Assembly (NCBI GenBank): GCA_907165275.2
Contig: OU015651.1
Location: forward strand, 6,718,501-6,782,500
Length of the DNA: 64,000 nucleotides
Reading direction: 5' to 3'
Source of the DNA: Zygaena filipendulae
Lineage: Eukaryota; Arthropoda; Insecta; Lepidoptera; Zygaenidae
Part shown: one piece after another, positions 1-11,040 of the stretch
How the letters are laid out: each line of letters begins with the position of its first letter
Numbering within the stretch: the stretch's first letter is position 1
The notes under the pieces: model-generated
Told to the model about the DNA's origin: nothing
The model's database searches: none
Seen by the model: the letters and a program-made list of their open reading frames with translations, nothing else
Position numbers and translations under genes: made by a program

Positions 1-229
1 ACGATACGGCGCCGCCCAAAAACGTCAGAAGCTTCGCGATATAATAACGCAAAGATTGAAACAACTTTGATTCGAAGGATGCCGGGTTTCCATTTGTGAG
101 ATAAAAGGATAATCGAAGGCACTTACCTGGCTACTTAGTATTTACCTAATTGCTGACTAAAATAATGAGTATGAATGAAATGAAATAACTAATGTAGTTT
201 TCACATTTTAAAGTTAAAAAAATAATTAA

Positions 230-682
230 AACCGACTTCCAAAAACACAAAAATAAAAAAGCTAAAAATAACAAAATATCAAATTAATCCAAAAGACAAA
301 AATACACGTAATATTATTATTGATTTGTGCTACCGCTGATCGGTTTGAAATCCCGTCACGAGCTCGTTGTGAGCAGAGCAACCCAAGTGGGTAGACACAA
401 GCGGGCATTTCTTCACATTTTGTTTTCCGAAAGCAAAAATGATTTACTATAAAAAATACCCAAATCGCTATAAGTGTGCCTATAATTTTTGAAGATTTCC
501 CTCGATTTCTCCGAGATTCCATCATCAGATCCTGATTTCATGACAATGGGACCCAACGGGAAGCACCAGCTTTCGAATAAAAAAAGAATCATTAAAATCA
601 GTTCATCCAGTTATGAGGTAACAAACATAAAAAAAAAATACGCGTCGAATTGAGAACCTCCTCCTTTTTGGGAAGTCGGTTA
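230..682. repeat. MITE with ACCGACTTCC termini
   Basis: The left end reads ACCGACTTCC and the right end reads its reverse complement GGAAGTCGGT, so this is a terminal-inverted-repeat element of about 450 bp. A second copy of its left part lies at 31803-32060. Open frames inside it are short and not shared between the copies, so I do not call them genes. The superfamily is not assigned. Confidence 0.65.
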
Positions 683-1778
683 AAAAAGAATATTCTTAAT
701 TGTTTCGTTTGGCAAAAGAAAATTTATATTTTATAACTGTAGGTTATTATAATTGCAACTATAACTTCTCGGTAGCAATAAATGTATACTTTTATATGAT
801 AATAAAGTTGCTCGGAAAACAGAATAACTCGTACATAATATATTATAGAGCAAAACCAAGACATTGATGGCAAAAGCAGTAAATAAATTGGTACTTCAGC
901 AGTACGATTAAAACAGCTCGTAGTTCGTACTCTACTACTAATACTACTATCCCTTCTTATACAATTTGTATTGTAACAGCGAGTTAAAACTCGTGAAAAA
1001 TATAATTCTGATGACCTTATACATGTACTACTTTAGTTTTTCCTTTGTGATACCTATTCTACTGTAGAACTCTATCTGTGAAAGCGAAGTCCTGAACAAC
1101 TAACTCTACATGGAGACGTGTCGGGCTGAAGCTCGGATGGAACAATGAAAAAGGGGAAAATAAAATGTGTTGGCAAAAAATATAGTCTATGAAACCCGAG
1201 AGAGCGTGCCGTTAAACGTTTTCCACTACGGCTTAGTTCGGAAATAGGTACGTTCATTGTCTGTGATAAATAAAGGCAATCCAGTTTTGTATAAAGTGAA
1301 ATTCCTAATATTATATAAAGAGCCTACATTAAAGAGCGATTTTTCAATAATTTTAATAGTTTAACTTTAAACTTATGATAATATCTGTATTAATCAACAT
1401 AAAAAAATATTAGGTATTATTAACTTTATGCACATCCTACCTCAAATGGACCAAAAACTTCTTCAGTTTTCAACGTGACTTCGTAACCGAATTTTATACC
1501 TACTGTATTCAACTAGCTCGGGTCGAATAGTCGGGTGGATTTTCTTTTCAATTTCGCAGCCTCTGTGTGGCATATGAATTGAAGTTTACACGACCTCTAC
1601 TTAGTTGTATCCTTAGTGTGAAAGTAACACTGTGTACAATAATAATTTAATTTCATTGATAAATGTCGTTTAACACATAGGTATCCTTATGCATATCCTT
1701 ATGCATTTAGTTTCACCGTATTATACGTATTTTGTATACTTTCGTAAACACATTATACCTATGCAATTTATTACCTTA
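683..1778. other. AT-rich stretch, nothing recognised
   Basis: No open frame with coding character, no splice-site pair around one, and no repeat shared with the rest of the window was seen. The 61-codon frame on the minus strand at 1072-1257 looks accidental. Confidence 0.4.
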
Positions 1779-1980
1779 TTAGCTGTTCCCCGCGGTTTCA
1801 CCCGCGAAAATTTTGGAAATCCCGCGGGAATTCCGGGATTAAAAGTACCCTATGTCCTTCTCTGTATACCCCTGACAACGTGTAAGCAAAATTTCATGAT
1901 AATCTATTCGGTCGTGAAGGCATGAAAGCGTAACAAACAAATAAACAAACTCACTTTCGCATTTATAATATTAGTAAGGA
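1779..1980 (-). mobile_element. Lep1-like Helitron, short form
   Basis: On the minus strand it starts TCCTTACTAATATTATAAA and ends in a CCGCGG-type hairpin followed by CTAA. This matches Helitron termini (5' TC, 3' CTRR after a hairpin). It is a non-autonomous copy of about 200 bp with no coding capacity. Confidence 0.7.
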
Positions 1981-2293
1981 TTATATCAGAAAATTCATTT
2001 TCAAATTGATGTTAGAAGTATAACAATCAAAATTTACATTTAAATTATTCAAATCGACTGAAAATCCGTATAAATTTTATCTGACGAACACAATAGCAAA
2101 AAAATAATTATAAAAACAATTTTATACAATTTTTTTACATTATTTTAATTGGATTTGATGACCTAGGACTTCAGTTAAAAGAGCAATGGAAAAAATTAGC
2201 CTTATCGGTACATTTATATGTATTAATATTGTTAATAAAGTGAAGTAAATTAAAAGTATTTTGGTTTGCGATGTTGTGCGTGATAGGCCTATA

Positions 2294-2452
2294 CAATTAT
2301 CCCGTCTTCTACCTTCGAGATTTAATCCTTGACCATGTAGTAGCCCTGCTACGCGCCAACTATATCGCACAAGTTTTAGAGTAGAAAGAGAAAGCATCAC
2401 GCCGTCTCTTTCACTCCACGCCGTAGCATCCGCGCCAAGTGCCTTCATTCTT
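2294..2452 (+). repeat. DIRS left inverted terminal repeat
   Basis: Reverse complement of 7252-7410 apart from a 4-nt indel (ACTATATCGC here, ACTACATATATCGC in the inverted right copy) and a different ten-base patch near the tip (CTACCTTCGA here, CACCGAAGA there). It probably carries the promoter, since gag starts about 60 nt downstream. Confidence 0.88.
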
Positions 2453-2509
2453 GTCCGTGCGCGCGCGGCTTTCGCACAAGGGAAAAGTAAGTAAATTTTT
2501 ATTTGCAAA

Positions 2510-4099
2510 ATGCCCAAAAGAAAACTAGAAGAAAGTTCTGAAGAAAGGTGGCTTAGGAAAATGAAGAAGTATGAACAGAAACTAGAAAGAAAGCAACGAC
2601 GGAGGATTGAACGAACCATCGATTCAGAGGATTCGGATGATGTGCAACCCCAAGGTTTTTATTTTTATACTGTTCATTTTTTGTGTTACGGTCAGATTCA
2701 ATAATATTAATCATGCTTTTTATATCCGTTGTATTCTTCGGATATAACTTAACACCCGTTGCATTCATCGGGTGCAAAAGTCGGGGTTATTTACCATTTC
2801 CTGTTGCATTCAATGGGAATTACCTTTTTATTTTTTTATTTTTTGTATCCGTTGTATTCTTCGGATTATAATTTAATACCCGTTGTATTCTTCGGGTAGA
2901 AAACTTGGGTTATTCACCCTTTCCTTTTACATTAAATTCATGGCTTATGATTTAACACTCATAAAAACGGGCTATTCGTGCACAACCACGTAGAGCGTTT
3001 TGTGGGTACATAGCTACCTACCCTCATTGTGTTCAGAATAGATAAAGAAGTTGTTTTATTTTTCTTCTTACAAGAAAAATATAAAACTACCTTACATAAT
3101 TATAAATTATTATCATTGTTTTTTTTTTTATCTCGTTGCATTACAGAACATCTCAATTCAAATGTATGCGTCGAGGATTCAATACCTACAGAAACCCAGC
3201 CCATAGTAGATATTACCGCTTTATCTAATGAGGCCGTCGACCCAGACCGTGTCGCTGAGCTGGAGGTGCCGAATGTTTCGACCGATTTCGATGCTGATTT
3301 ATTGCGCGAGCTGGGCGATATCGAAACAGAGCCAGTTGATTATGGTGATGACATACAGACTGACGTGGCCGAAAGATTTCAAAAAATTTTACAAGGCGGC
3401 CTTAGAAAGGAAACAAAAGAGGAGCTATTAAAAAAGTATTCCTTTCCTAAAAATGTACCTTTTTCCAAGGGCCCGACTCTAAACCCGGAAATCAGCGCAA
3501 TGTTGATAGATAAATGCAGACTGCGAGACAAAAAGTTGCTTACTAAGCAAGACCAGCTCGGCAAAGCACTTTCAGCCCTAGGAAAAGGACTATCTTTACT
3601 CTTGAAGAAGAATCCGGATATACCGGATATCATCCGCACTTTGAATGATGCCGGAAAATTACTGTCAGATTCACACTATACCGAGACAGACACTCGCCGT
3701 ACATTGATCATTCCTTTAGTAGACAAATCCTTATCGGATCCTTTTAAAGATAGAAAAAGAGATAACTATTTGTTTGGAGATCAACTTGGGGATTTGGTAA
3801 AAAATTCGAGAGGTATTAAGAAAACTGGTCAGTTAATTAAAGCTACGTCTTCGAATAGCTCCAATTTAAACGCCAAGGGCCCACCGCCTCGCACGAAACA
3901 GCAACACAGCGGGCAAACCTACCCATTCCGAGCCGGTGGGCCGAAACCAACAACGTCGTCGTACCGATTCCCGGGCTACAGACGAGCGACAGCGCCGCTA
4001 CCACCACCGCCGCCAGCCTGGCGCCAGCAGACGCACCCACCTCGCCGCCCGCCGCCGGCGCAGCCAACGCGGCGAGACCCGACTTCTCGCGCGAAATAA
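2510..4099 (+). CDS. DIRS Gag, inferred spliced (2510-2654, 3147-4099)
   Basis: The downstream part (open from 3029) has no good start codon, while a basic coiled start with ATG at 2510 (MPKRKLEESSEERWLRK...) runs into stops. A donor at CAAG|GTTTTT (2655) and a strong acceptor (T-rich tract, ATTACAG|AA, exon from 3147) join the two in one frame and give 365 codons. The protein has an acidic middle, then a conserved helical region around 3500-3700 (KLLTKQDQLGKALSALG) typical of DIRS/PAT Gag, and a Pro/Arg-rich GC-rich tail without zinc knuckles. It would form the particle and bind RNA. The splice is inference; the alternative is use of a non-ATG start in the second part. A second donor-like AAAGTAAGT sits in the leader at about 2486. 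Confidence 0.75.
2655..3146 (+). other. Inferred gag intron with hairpin array
   Basis: Begins GTTTTT and ends in a long T tract plus CATTACAG. It holds about two and a half degenerate units of roughly 125 bp. Five short inverted repeats occur in it, with a nearly constant ten-base loop (TTGTATTCTT or TTGCATTCAT/AA) and differing stems: 2720-2747 (TTATATCCG/CGGATATAA), 2753-2774 (CACCCG/CGGGTG), 2798-2819 (TTCCTG/TGGGAA, two G-T pairs), 2847-2866 (ATCCG/CGGAT), 2877-2898 (TACCCG/CGGGTA). Confidence 0.7.
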
Positions 4100-4107
4100 A
4101 TAAACGG

Positions 4108-6015
4108 ATGCAGGTACATTCCGGCCGTCTGAAATACTTTATTCACAAGTGGCAATCGATTACCATTGATAGGTTTATATTAGATACAGTGTTAGGTTAT
4201 AAAATTCCTTTCATTAAAGAGCCTCATCAGGACCCGAAAGACTATCCTATGCATTTTTTCTCTCGCTCTGAGTCCATCGCGATAAAAAACGAGTTACACC
4301 GTTTATTGCAAATAAAAGCTATAAGGAAATGTAAACCAACAGCTGGCCAATTTATATCGGATATTTTCTTAATTCCAAAAAACGATGGACAAATGCGTTT
4401 TATTCTAAATTTAAAAAAATTAAATAAATATGTTTATAATGAACATTTTAAAATGGAAGACGTTAGAACGGCCACCAAACTTATGACGAAAAGTTGCTAC
4501 ATGGCGAATATCGACCTCAAGGAGGCTTATTTTTTATTGTCCATCCATGATTCACATACGAAATTTTTACGCTTTCGTTTTGAAAACACCCTCTATGAAT
4601 TTGTGGTACTTCCGTTTGGCCTATGTTCGGCGCCGTATATTTTCACAAAAATATTACAACCGGTTTTTTCTCACTTAAGATCTCAGAATCTTCTCTCGGT
4701 TAGGTATTTGGATGATATTTTGTGTATAGCAAATTCTCCTAAAGATTGCCTAGAAAACGTTAATTCGACTATCCAATGTTTAACGAGCTTAGGCTTTATT
4801 ATTAATTACGAAAAAAGCCATTTAAATCCAGAGACATCCTGCAAATTTTTAGGTTTCATTTTGAACTCTAAAAATATGTCAATTAATTTACCAGAGTCGA
4901 AAAGGCAAAATATTTTAAAAATAATATTAACATTATTAAATTCTAATAGAATTCGCATACGAGAATTTGCTCGTTTTCTAGGCTCTCTTTCGGCGGCGTG
5001 TCCAGCAATAGCATATGGATGGGCGCACACAAAATCCCTAGAAAGAGCTAAATATTTAGCGTTACTTAATAATAACGACAATTACGATACCTACATGGGA
5101 GTCTCAGATAGTTTACATGATGACCTTGTATGGTGGAAAAATAATATTCTGACAAGCATTAATCCAATCTTTAATCATAAATATGATTTAGAAATCTATA
5201 CCGATGCCTCGACAACGAGTTGGGGCGCTGCTTGTGGCAATGAAAAAACCGGGGGTCACTGGACAGTTATAGAGCAAAATAATCATATTAATTATCTAGA
5301 GTTATTAGCTGTTTATTTTGGTTTGAAATCATTTGCTTATATTAAGAAAAATTTTAATATTCTTCTACGTGTCGACAATACTACTGCTATTTCATACATT
5401 AACCGAATGGGTGGAGTTCAATACCCTCACCTTAACATGCTATCAAAAATTATTTGGCAGTGGTGCGAAGAAAGAAATATTTTTATCTTTGCTTCTTATA
5501 TTCGTTCTTCGCTAAACGTAGAAGCGGATGGTGAATCCAGAAAGCTTAATGTCGACACGGAATGGGAGTTAGGCTCTAGAGAGTTTAGGGAAATAGTCAG
5601 TACTTTCGGAGAACCATATATTGATTTATTTGCTTCGCGCATTAATACCAAATGTTCTTTATATGTATCATGGAAGAGAGATCCGTTTGTCTACAATATC
5701 GACGCGTTTACAATTGATTGGTCTCGATTTAAATTTTACGCTTTCCCCCCTTTTGCCCTGATTATGAAAACCTTAAATAAAGTTATTTCTGATCAGGCTA
5801 CTGGAATTGTAGTCGTTCCACAATGGCCGTCTCAGCCATGGTACCCTCTTTATAGGTCTCTCTGTGTAAAGAATATGTTAATATTCCCTCCTAATAAATA
5901 TCTGCTTTCTTCTCCCTTCAGGTCAACACATCCGTTGTCTCGCCATCTTTCCCTGGTGGCGTGTGTATTATCCGGGAAGGATTTCGAAGGAAACAGGTCC
6001 CGGAAACGGCACTAG
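4108..6015 (+). CDS. DIRS reverse transcriptase / RNase H / methyltransferase-like
   Basis: 635 residues. The reverse transcriptase spans about 60-300, with the first catalytic aspartate in ANIDLKEAY (133-141) and the YLDD box at 200-203. RNase H follows (TDAS 365-368, E398, D423, D474). The last 140 residues carry the DIRS-specific DAM methyltransferase-like domain (DLFASRIN 506-513, VDAF-like IDAF 531-534, PQWPSQPW 571-578). The protein copies element RNA into DNA and removes the RNA strand; the role of the methyltransferase-like part is unknown in the family. The ATG lies 8 nt after the gag stop in another frame, so reinitiation or a second transcript is likely. No stop or frameshift is seen. 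Confidence 0.93.
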   Translation: MQVHSGRLKYFIHKWQSITIDRFILDTVLGYKIPFIKEPHQDPKDYPMHFFSRSESIAIKNELHRLLQIKAIRKCKPTAGQFISDIFLIPKNDGQMRFILNLKKLNKYVYNEHFKMEDVRTATKLMTKSCYMANIDLKEAYFLLSIHDSHTKFLRFRFENTLYEFVVLPFGLCSAPYIFTKILQPVFSHLRSQNLLSVRYLDDILCIANSPKDCLENVNSTIQCLTSLGFIINYEKSHLNPETSCKFLGFILNSKNMSINLPESKRQNILKIILTLLNSNRIRIREFARFLGSLSAACPAIAYGWAHTKSLERAKYLALLNNNDNYDTYMGVSDSLHDDLVWWKNNILTSINPIFNHKYDLEIYTDASTTSWGAACGNEKTGGHWTVIEQNNHINYLELLAVYFGLKSFAYIKKNFNILLRVDNTTAISYINRMGGVQYPHLNMLSKIIWQWCEERNIFIFASYIRSSLNVEADGESRKLNVDTEWELGSREFREIVSTFGEPYIDLFASRINTKCSLYVSWKRDPFVYNIDAFTIDWSRFKFYAFPPFALIMKTLNKVISDQATGIVVVPQWPSQPWYPLYRSLCVKNMLIFPPNKYLLSSPFRSTHPLSRHLSLVACVLSGKDFEGNRSRKRH

Positions 6016-6020
6016 ACGTG

Positions 6021-6914
6021 ATGATCTCTTCCATATCTCAAAGCACAAAATCCCAGTATTCTTCTAGTATTAAGTTGTGGTGGGAGTTTTGTCGTCAAAA
6101 AAAGATTGATTGTTATGAGGTTAGCATATCAGCGTTATTAGAATTTCTTTTTGATTGTTTTAATAAAGGATCCTCATATGGTACCTTAAATAATCATAGA
6201 TCAGCTATTTCTTTAATATCAATTAATAATATTAGTGATGACACGCGACTGAAACGGTTTTTTAAAGGTATTTTTAAGTTAAGGCCCTCGTTTCCACGGT
6301 ATAACGTTACATGGGATCCATCTATTGTGTTGGATTATTTAGAAAATCTCGATAATATTGCATTAAATTTTGAAGATTTAAGTAAAAAGTTAGTCACGCT
6401 ATTAGCACTGGCGACTGGACAAAGAACGCAGACGCTGTCTCTGATAAAAATTTCAAACATCATAGTCTTAGATGATCATATTATAATAACAATTACGGAT
6501 CTAATAAAAACCTCGGCAGTTGGCAAAGCGCAACCTACGTTAAATTTACCTTTTTTTCGCCAGCGTCCCGGTATTTGTCCAGCCGCAGCATTACAAAGAT
6601 ACATGGAAACGTCGTCCTCGCTAAGATTGCCTTCAGAAGATCGTCTTATTTTAACTTTTAAAAAACCACATAGACCAGCGTCATCGCAATCTATTGGGCG
6701 CTGGATAAAGCAAACTTTATGTAACAGCGGTATTGACACTTCTATTTTTGGTGCTCACAGCACTAGGCACGCCTCAACTTCAGCCGCCTCTCGAGCTGGC
6801 ATGAACGTTGATATTATAAGAAGAACAGCTGGATGGTCTACACGATCTGCTGTCTTTGCTAACTTCTATAATAGGCCTGTAGTCGATTCAAATACAAATT
6901 TACTGGTTTATTAA
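6021..6914 (+). CDS. DIRS tyrosine recombinase
   Basis: The frame is open from 5961 but that first codon is GTG. The first ATG is at 6021, 5 nt after the RT stop, giving 297 residues. The catalytic set is complete: Arg in TGQRTQ (about residue 135), His and Arg in AHSTRHAS (246, 249), Trp in AGWS (272, in the second His/Trp position) and the nucleophile Tyr in NFYNR (283). It would insert the circular DNA copy by strand exchange at a short core, here CAA. The spacing and the +2 frame relative to the RT frame are usual for compact DIRS elements. Confidence 0.92.
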   Translation: MISSISQSTKSQYSSSIKLWWEFCRQKKIDCYEVSISALLEFLFDCFNKGSSYGTLNNHRSAISLISINNISDDTRLKRFFKGIFKLRPSFPRYNVTWDPSIVLDYLENLDNIALNFEDLSKKLVTLLALATGQRTQTLSLIKISNIIVLDDHIIITITDLIKTSAVGKAQPTLNLPFFRQRPGICPAAALQRYMETSSSLRLPSEDRLILTFKKPHRPASSQSIGRWIKQTLCNSGIDTSIFGAHSTRHASTSAASRAGMNVDIIRRTAGWSTRSAVFANFYNRPVVDSNTNLLVY

Positions 6915-7062
6915 GTTACTGATTAGACTTAGTTATTAATTATGTCTAGTAATTAATTAGACTTACACTGTTTAATGATTTGTTATTTGGTTATATAATA
7001 AATATAAATTTATATTTAATTCTCTTTTCTTCTCCGCAACGTTAATCATCGTCTCTAAACAT

Positions 7063-7178
7063 CTACATGGTCAAGGATTAAATCTCGAAGGTAGAAGACG
7101 GGATAATTGGATGATCAAACGAACTTACCTGAAGTGAAGTTCGATCCTAATTATCCCGTCTTCACCGAAGAGATTTAA
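7063..7178 (+). repeat. DIRS internal complementary region
   Basis: The left half is the reverse complement of the left terminus (CTCGAAGGTAGAAGACGGG). The right half is the reverse complement of the right terminus, including the 40-bp tail unique to it. The join (about 7110) reads ATAATTGGATGATC, i.e. the two element ends placed head to tail around CAA. In DIRS replication this region templates circle closure. Confidence 0.9.
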
Positions 7179-7251
7179 GGTCCCTCCCTTCCCAAAACTC
7201 TTTTCTTTTATTCTTCCCTTGTTTTATCAACGTTGCGATTTCTGCTCTAAA

Positions 7252-7454
7252 AAGAATGAAGGCACTTGGCGCGGATGCTACGGCGTGGAGTGAAAGAGAC
7301 GGCGTGATGCTTTCTCTTTCTACTCTAAAACTTGTGCGATATATGTAGTTGGCGCGTAGCAGGGCTACTACATGGTCAAGGATTAAATCTCTTCGGTGAA
7401 GACGGGATAATTAGGATCGAACTTCACTTCAGGTAAGTTCGTTTGATCATCCAA
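7252..7454 (+). repeat. DIRS right inverted terminal repeat with extension
   Basis: Inverted copy of the left terminus plus about 44 bp absent from the left end (GGATCGAACTTCACTTC to GATCATCCAA). An extended right terminus is a known DIRS trait. Confidence 0.88.
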
Positions 7455-9218
7455 AAATATAGCAAGAAATACCTAAGAGCTTAAATTATGTTGGCGAAAG
7501 TAGGTGCCTTTATAAAAGATCATAATATCTTGTATGATATTTTATTTAAAAATGAATCAATAGGAGAATATGCAAAACGGAAAAAATTCTAATTCACTTA
7601 CAAATTTTGCAAACCGCATAATATGTACAATTGTACATATATTATATTTTATAATATATTTAATATCATTGTATTTTTGTACCTTAGTACCTTTTTGTGA
7701 AATAAAGAATAAATACTTAAATAAATATCAAAAACTTTTTACCACAAAGTAGTACCACAAATATTTTTATAGTAAAGGCCTAATTCATGATGTTTGAGTG
7801 TAGGTAGGTACATGGTAATAAATTATCTGTGAGCGTACCCATCAGAATTCCAAGGGTGCAGCCTGATAATTTAGACTAAACTTATCCGCACTATGGCAGA
7901 GTAGGATAATGGAATGTTAATACCCGGTTGGGCGTGATCTTGGCCCTTATCAGACTGGATGAAGCCAAACTAAGCTTCACATTTGTAGAGCTGATCAAGT
8001 GTTGATCCTATTCATTAATAACGAAGTTTCCAGACAAACAATTATTAGTAATATTAGTGTATATATTGGCATAAACTATTCAATATAATGTTCGTAAGAT
8101 AACGTGAAGCGTAATTAAGTAGGTATACTAGCTATTGCCCACTGCTCCTCTCGTATGGTTATTGACCGCCAGTTGACACCGTTGCGTTAATTTTCATAAC
8201 AATCGTTTACGATGAAACTAAGCATGTTATTGCAAAAATCTTTAACACACTTTAAACACAATATACTTATTTAAAAGTTTCTCGTTTTTTTCCCGTAATC
8301 AATCCTGTTACCAGTAGCAGTAATCATAACACGACCTACGGGTAACATAATTGGAAACATTCGTGTAACTATAAAATATTTGTACCTACTTCCAATAGAA
8401 CGCTCGCGTTCAACGTGTTTACATTCTTATATTAAAGTTACATTCCAAATTTGGCAGATTTTATAATGAAAAATATAACTTTTCAGTTTTTATTTATATT
8501 TAAAATCTAATTAGATTTAGTATAAAACTTCCCCCCCTAAGTTTTTATACATAATTAGATTTGAAATGAACAAGAAAACTGAAAATTTCTGTAATACAAA
8601 TACTGTGTGTTTCTGTAATACAAAAATATATAAATAAAAATAGCAGAACCAAAAAATTTTTATAATTTTTTTAAAGTATGCTGTTCTATAGCGACGAAAA
8701 TTAGAAATTATTTCGCTATAACTTAGCACAGACAATATTCAACTTAGCAAGATCCTAAGTGTAACTTTTTGCTATTCACTAGAGAAAAAACAATTTTCAA
8801 ACTTATTTATAAATTTATTTTAAAATTTACCAATTTCGCTATTGGAAATCTGAGTAAAATATATTATCAATTTTGGTACCAACTGAGACCTATAATATTT
8901 GTTATTCAATAGCGGCTAGACGGCTGCCACACTACTTTGTTCGGAATATTTTAAAGACCCTTTTCTTTACTTTTTCCCGTTGGCCGGTCGGCGATCTATG
9001 AATAATTCAACACGGTGAGATTTAGCTCAAATTAATTTGTATAGTAACCAACGGCCGACCGCAACATACATTTTCCATCAAAGGGATTTAATTGTGGAAT
9101 GTTCCTGGGAGACCTCAACGATGGGAGTGATTCTTATAATAGTTCTACTACATTTTATTATTATATCTCAGACGTTATTCAATAATTCAACAATTCCATA
9201 GATTTGTTTATTGGCTGT
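7455..9218. other. Intergenic AT-rich stretch
   Basis: No gene supported. Frames at 7570-7752 and 8517-8735 (minus) are low-complexity and lack flanking splice signals or family motifs. Confidence 0.4.
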
Positions 9219-9222
9219 GTAT

Positions 9223-9846
9223 TGTTAAATTATTAGCATTAGTAAGGATACCTAGTAAATAAAACAACCTGATTTTAACAAAACTATTCCTTTGTGTCTG
9301 TATTACCAATTATAATAAAAACTCTTTGATATAATTTGTATCAAATTCTATAATAATCAAAGCCAGTATAGATAAGCAATAGGAATCTCAAAACATGTTA
9401 CGCACAAAGTAATCAAATCTCTGAAGCTAAAGTTAAGCTTGAACAGTATATTTTATGAGAACAATACAGTAATCACAATTATTATTACAAGCATTAAATA
9501 GAGCCAAAACTGTCTACCAATACTTAACTTTCGATGTTATGATGTCTTCCATCTAGGAAATCACCAGCACCACTGACCCGATCCTTTGTTGCTGCTATTA
9601 TGTAAACATGTTCTCCCGCGCGTTTTTCCCGCTATCTCAAATAACATTTTATTTACTCTACAGTCTATGAATTCACAATGTTGCCAGTTATTAAATATGA
9701 ATTGGCCATGGAAATGCAATTTAAATCACTTTAATAAACATTGGTATAATTATTTAAATTAAGAATCACAATACATAGCATAAGAATCATAATAATATTA
9801 ATCAATTTTAATATATTAGTACAGAATACCTAAATCACTATTCACA
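9223..9846 (-). repeat. LTR (3' copy)
   Basis: Begins TGTTAAATTATTAG and ends CACTATTCACA on the plus strand. No difference from 15660-16283 was found by eye over 624 bp. The purine-rich stretch beside it on the minus strand (AGGATGGGCGAG, 9847-9858) could be the polypurine tract. Confidence 0.87.
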
Positions 9847-10131
9847 CTCGCCCATCCTGACATCTTTGCGACCCTGCAAAGTAAAAAGGTTTTGCAAAAA
9901 TAATTTCACTTTATCTAAATGTAACACAAATTCAAACCATGATTCTTTTTTTATCCAATCCATGTTACTAAGTTCCACCAACTTCCACTTAACTTCTATC
10001 CATTATCCATAATAAGATTTTATTTTATTCCTTAATAACCAATAATATTAATAATAATATTTAACATTGAACCATTTATCAAATATTTTATCTGCGGACT
10101 CGCTTAGACGATTAGATACGTAATTTTCTTC

Positions 10132-11033
10132 CAAGTTCCAACTGCTACTAAAGTTGCGTTAGCACAATCACTCCTTTTACCAATGATCGACTATGCCGAT
10201 ACCTGCTTTACTGACATTAGCGAGGAGCAGCTAAATAAACTTGAGCGCCTCCAGAATCTATGTATCCGGTTCATATTTGGTCTACGCAAATATGACCATG
10301 TCTCCGAATTTCGTACCAAGCTCAAGTGGCTTCCGATTTGCCTTCGCCGGAATGCGCATGTCCTCTTCCTTCTATATAGCATACTGTTCAATCCACCTTC
10401 CCCCAACTACCTAAAAGACCTCTTCGTATTTCAATCTTCTTCCCATAACCTGCCTGTTCGATCATCCCAGAACTTACTTCTTATGATTCCTGCCCCTAGA
10501 ACCAACTTTTATGACAAGCAGTTACCTGTACAAGCAGTCCGCTTGTGGAATCCGCTACCTGTAGAGGTGCGAATAGGCCAAATCACTACCCACCTTTAAG
10601 AGCCTGGTGAAGACTTTCTACCTCACTCATGGATTGTGACTCGCTGTAGTGTAACCTTATTATTTATAGTATGCATCTGTGTTTAAACGCATTTATAAAA
10701 TTAGTATTTATACCCATAAATATTGTACGTATATATTTTCTATGTGTATATTTTATATCTATGCGTGTATCTATGTATATCCATTTTTTGTGTATGTCTT
10801 TTCTATGTGTCTCTTCTATATTATTTTATGATTCGTTTCACCTATACATATAATATACCAAATCAACATATAAATTTACTGTTTTTGTCCTGTCCACCCA
10901 AAGGTTGTCTGGAAAAGATCGCTAGTAAAGCGATAAGATAGCCTTTTGTATGCCTTTATTTATAAATTTTTATTTTGTTACCACACTAAAATTATTCTTG
11001 TATACAATAAAGAGTATTCTATCCTATTTTAAA
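10132..11033 (+). pseudogene. Jockey/CR1-like LINE, 3' fragment
   Basis: The frame 10183-10599 encodes the C-terminal part of a non-LTR reverse transcriptase: LLDYAD-like start, EEQLNKLERLQNLCIRFI, FGLRKYDHVSEFRTK, LKWLPI, and QAVRLWNPLPVEVR. Homology begins before the ATG (near 10132) and a frameshift near 10590 moves the end (FKSLVKTFYL) to another frame. An AATAAA-bearing tail lies near 11005. It is 5'-truncated and dead, inside the LTR element. Confidence 0.8.
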
Positions 11034-11040
11034 TTCAACG

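Larger units (their letters stand above)
2294..7454 (+). mobile_element. Complete DIRS-type retrotransposon
   Basis: The element has the full DIRS plan: inverted termini (2294-2452 and 7252-7454), then gag, RT/RNase H/methyltransferase-like and tyrosine recombinase frames, then an internal complementary region at 7063-7178. There is no integrase and no flanking duplication. Instead the triplet CAA is shared by both ends (2294-2296 and 7452-7454), as expected for recombinase-mediated insertion of a circular intermediate. The frames are intact and packed tightly: 8 nt separate gag from RT and 5 nt separate RT from the first recombinase ATG. The element is about 5.16 kb. The family in known DIRS elements copies RNA to a circular DNA that the recombinase inserts. 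An intact set of catalytic residues suggests it could be active. Confidence 0.93.

Noticed and set aside
121..160. Minus-strand donor-like CCAG|GTAAGTG near the window start
   Set aside because: No open exon of credible length precedes it within the window.
2140..2619. 159-codon minus-strand frame over the DIRS left end
   Set aside because: It spans the inverted terminus and the antisense of gag exon 1; no protein motif, and the plus-strand reading explains the DNA.
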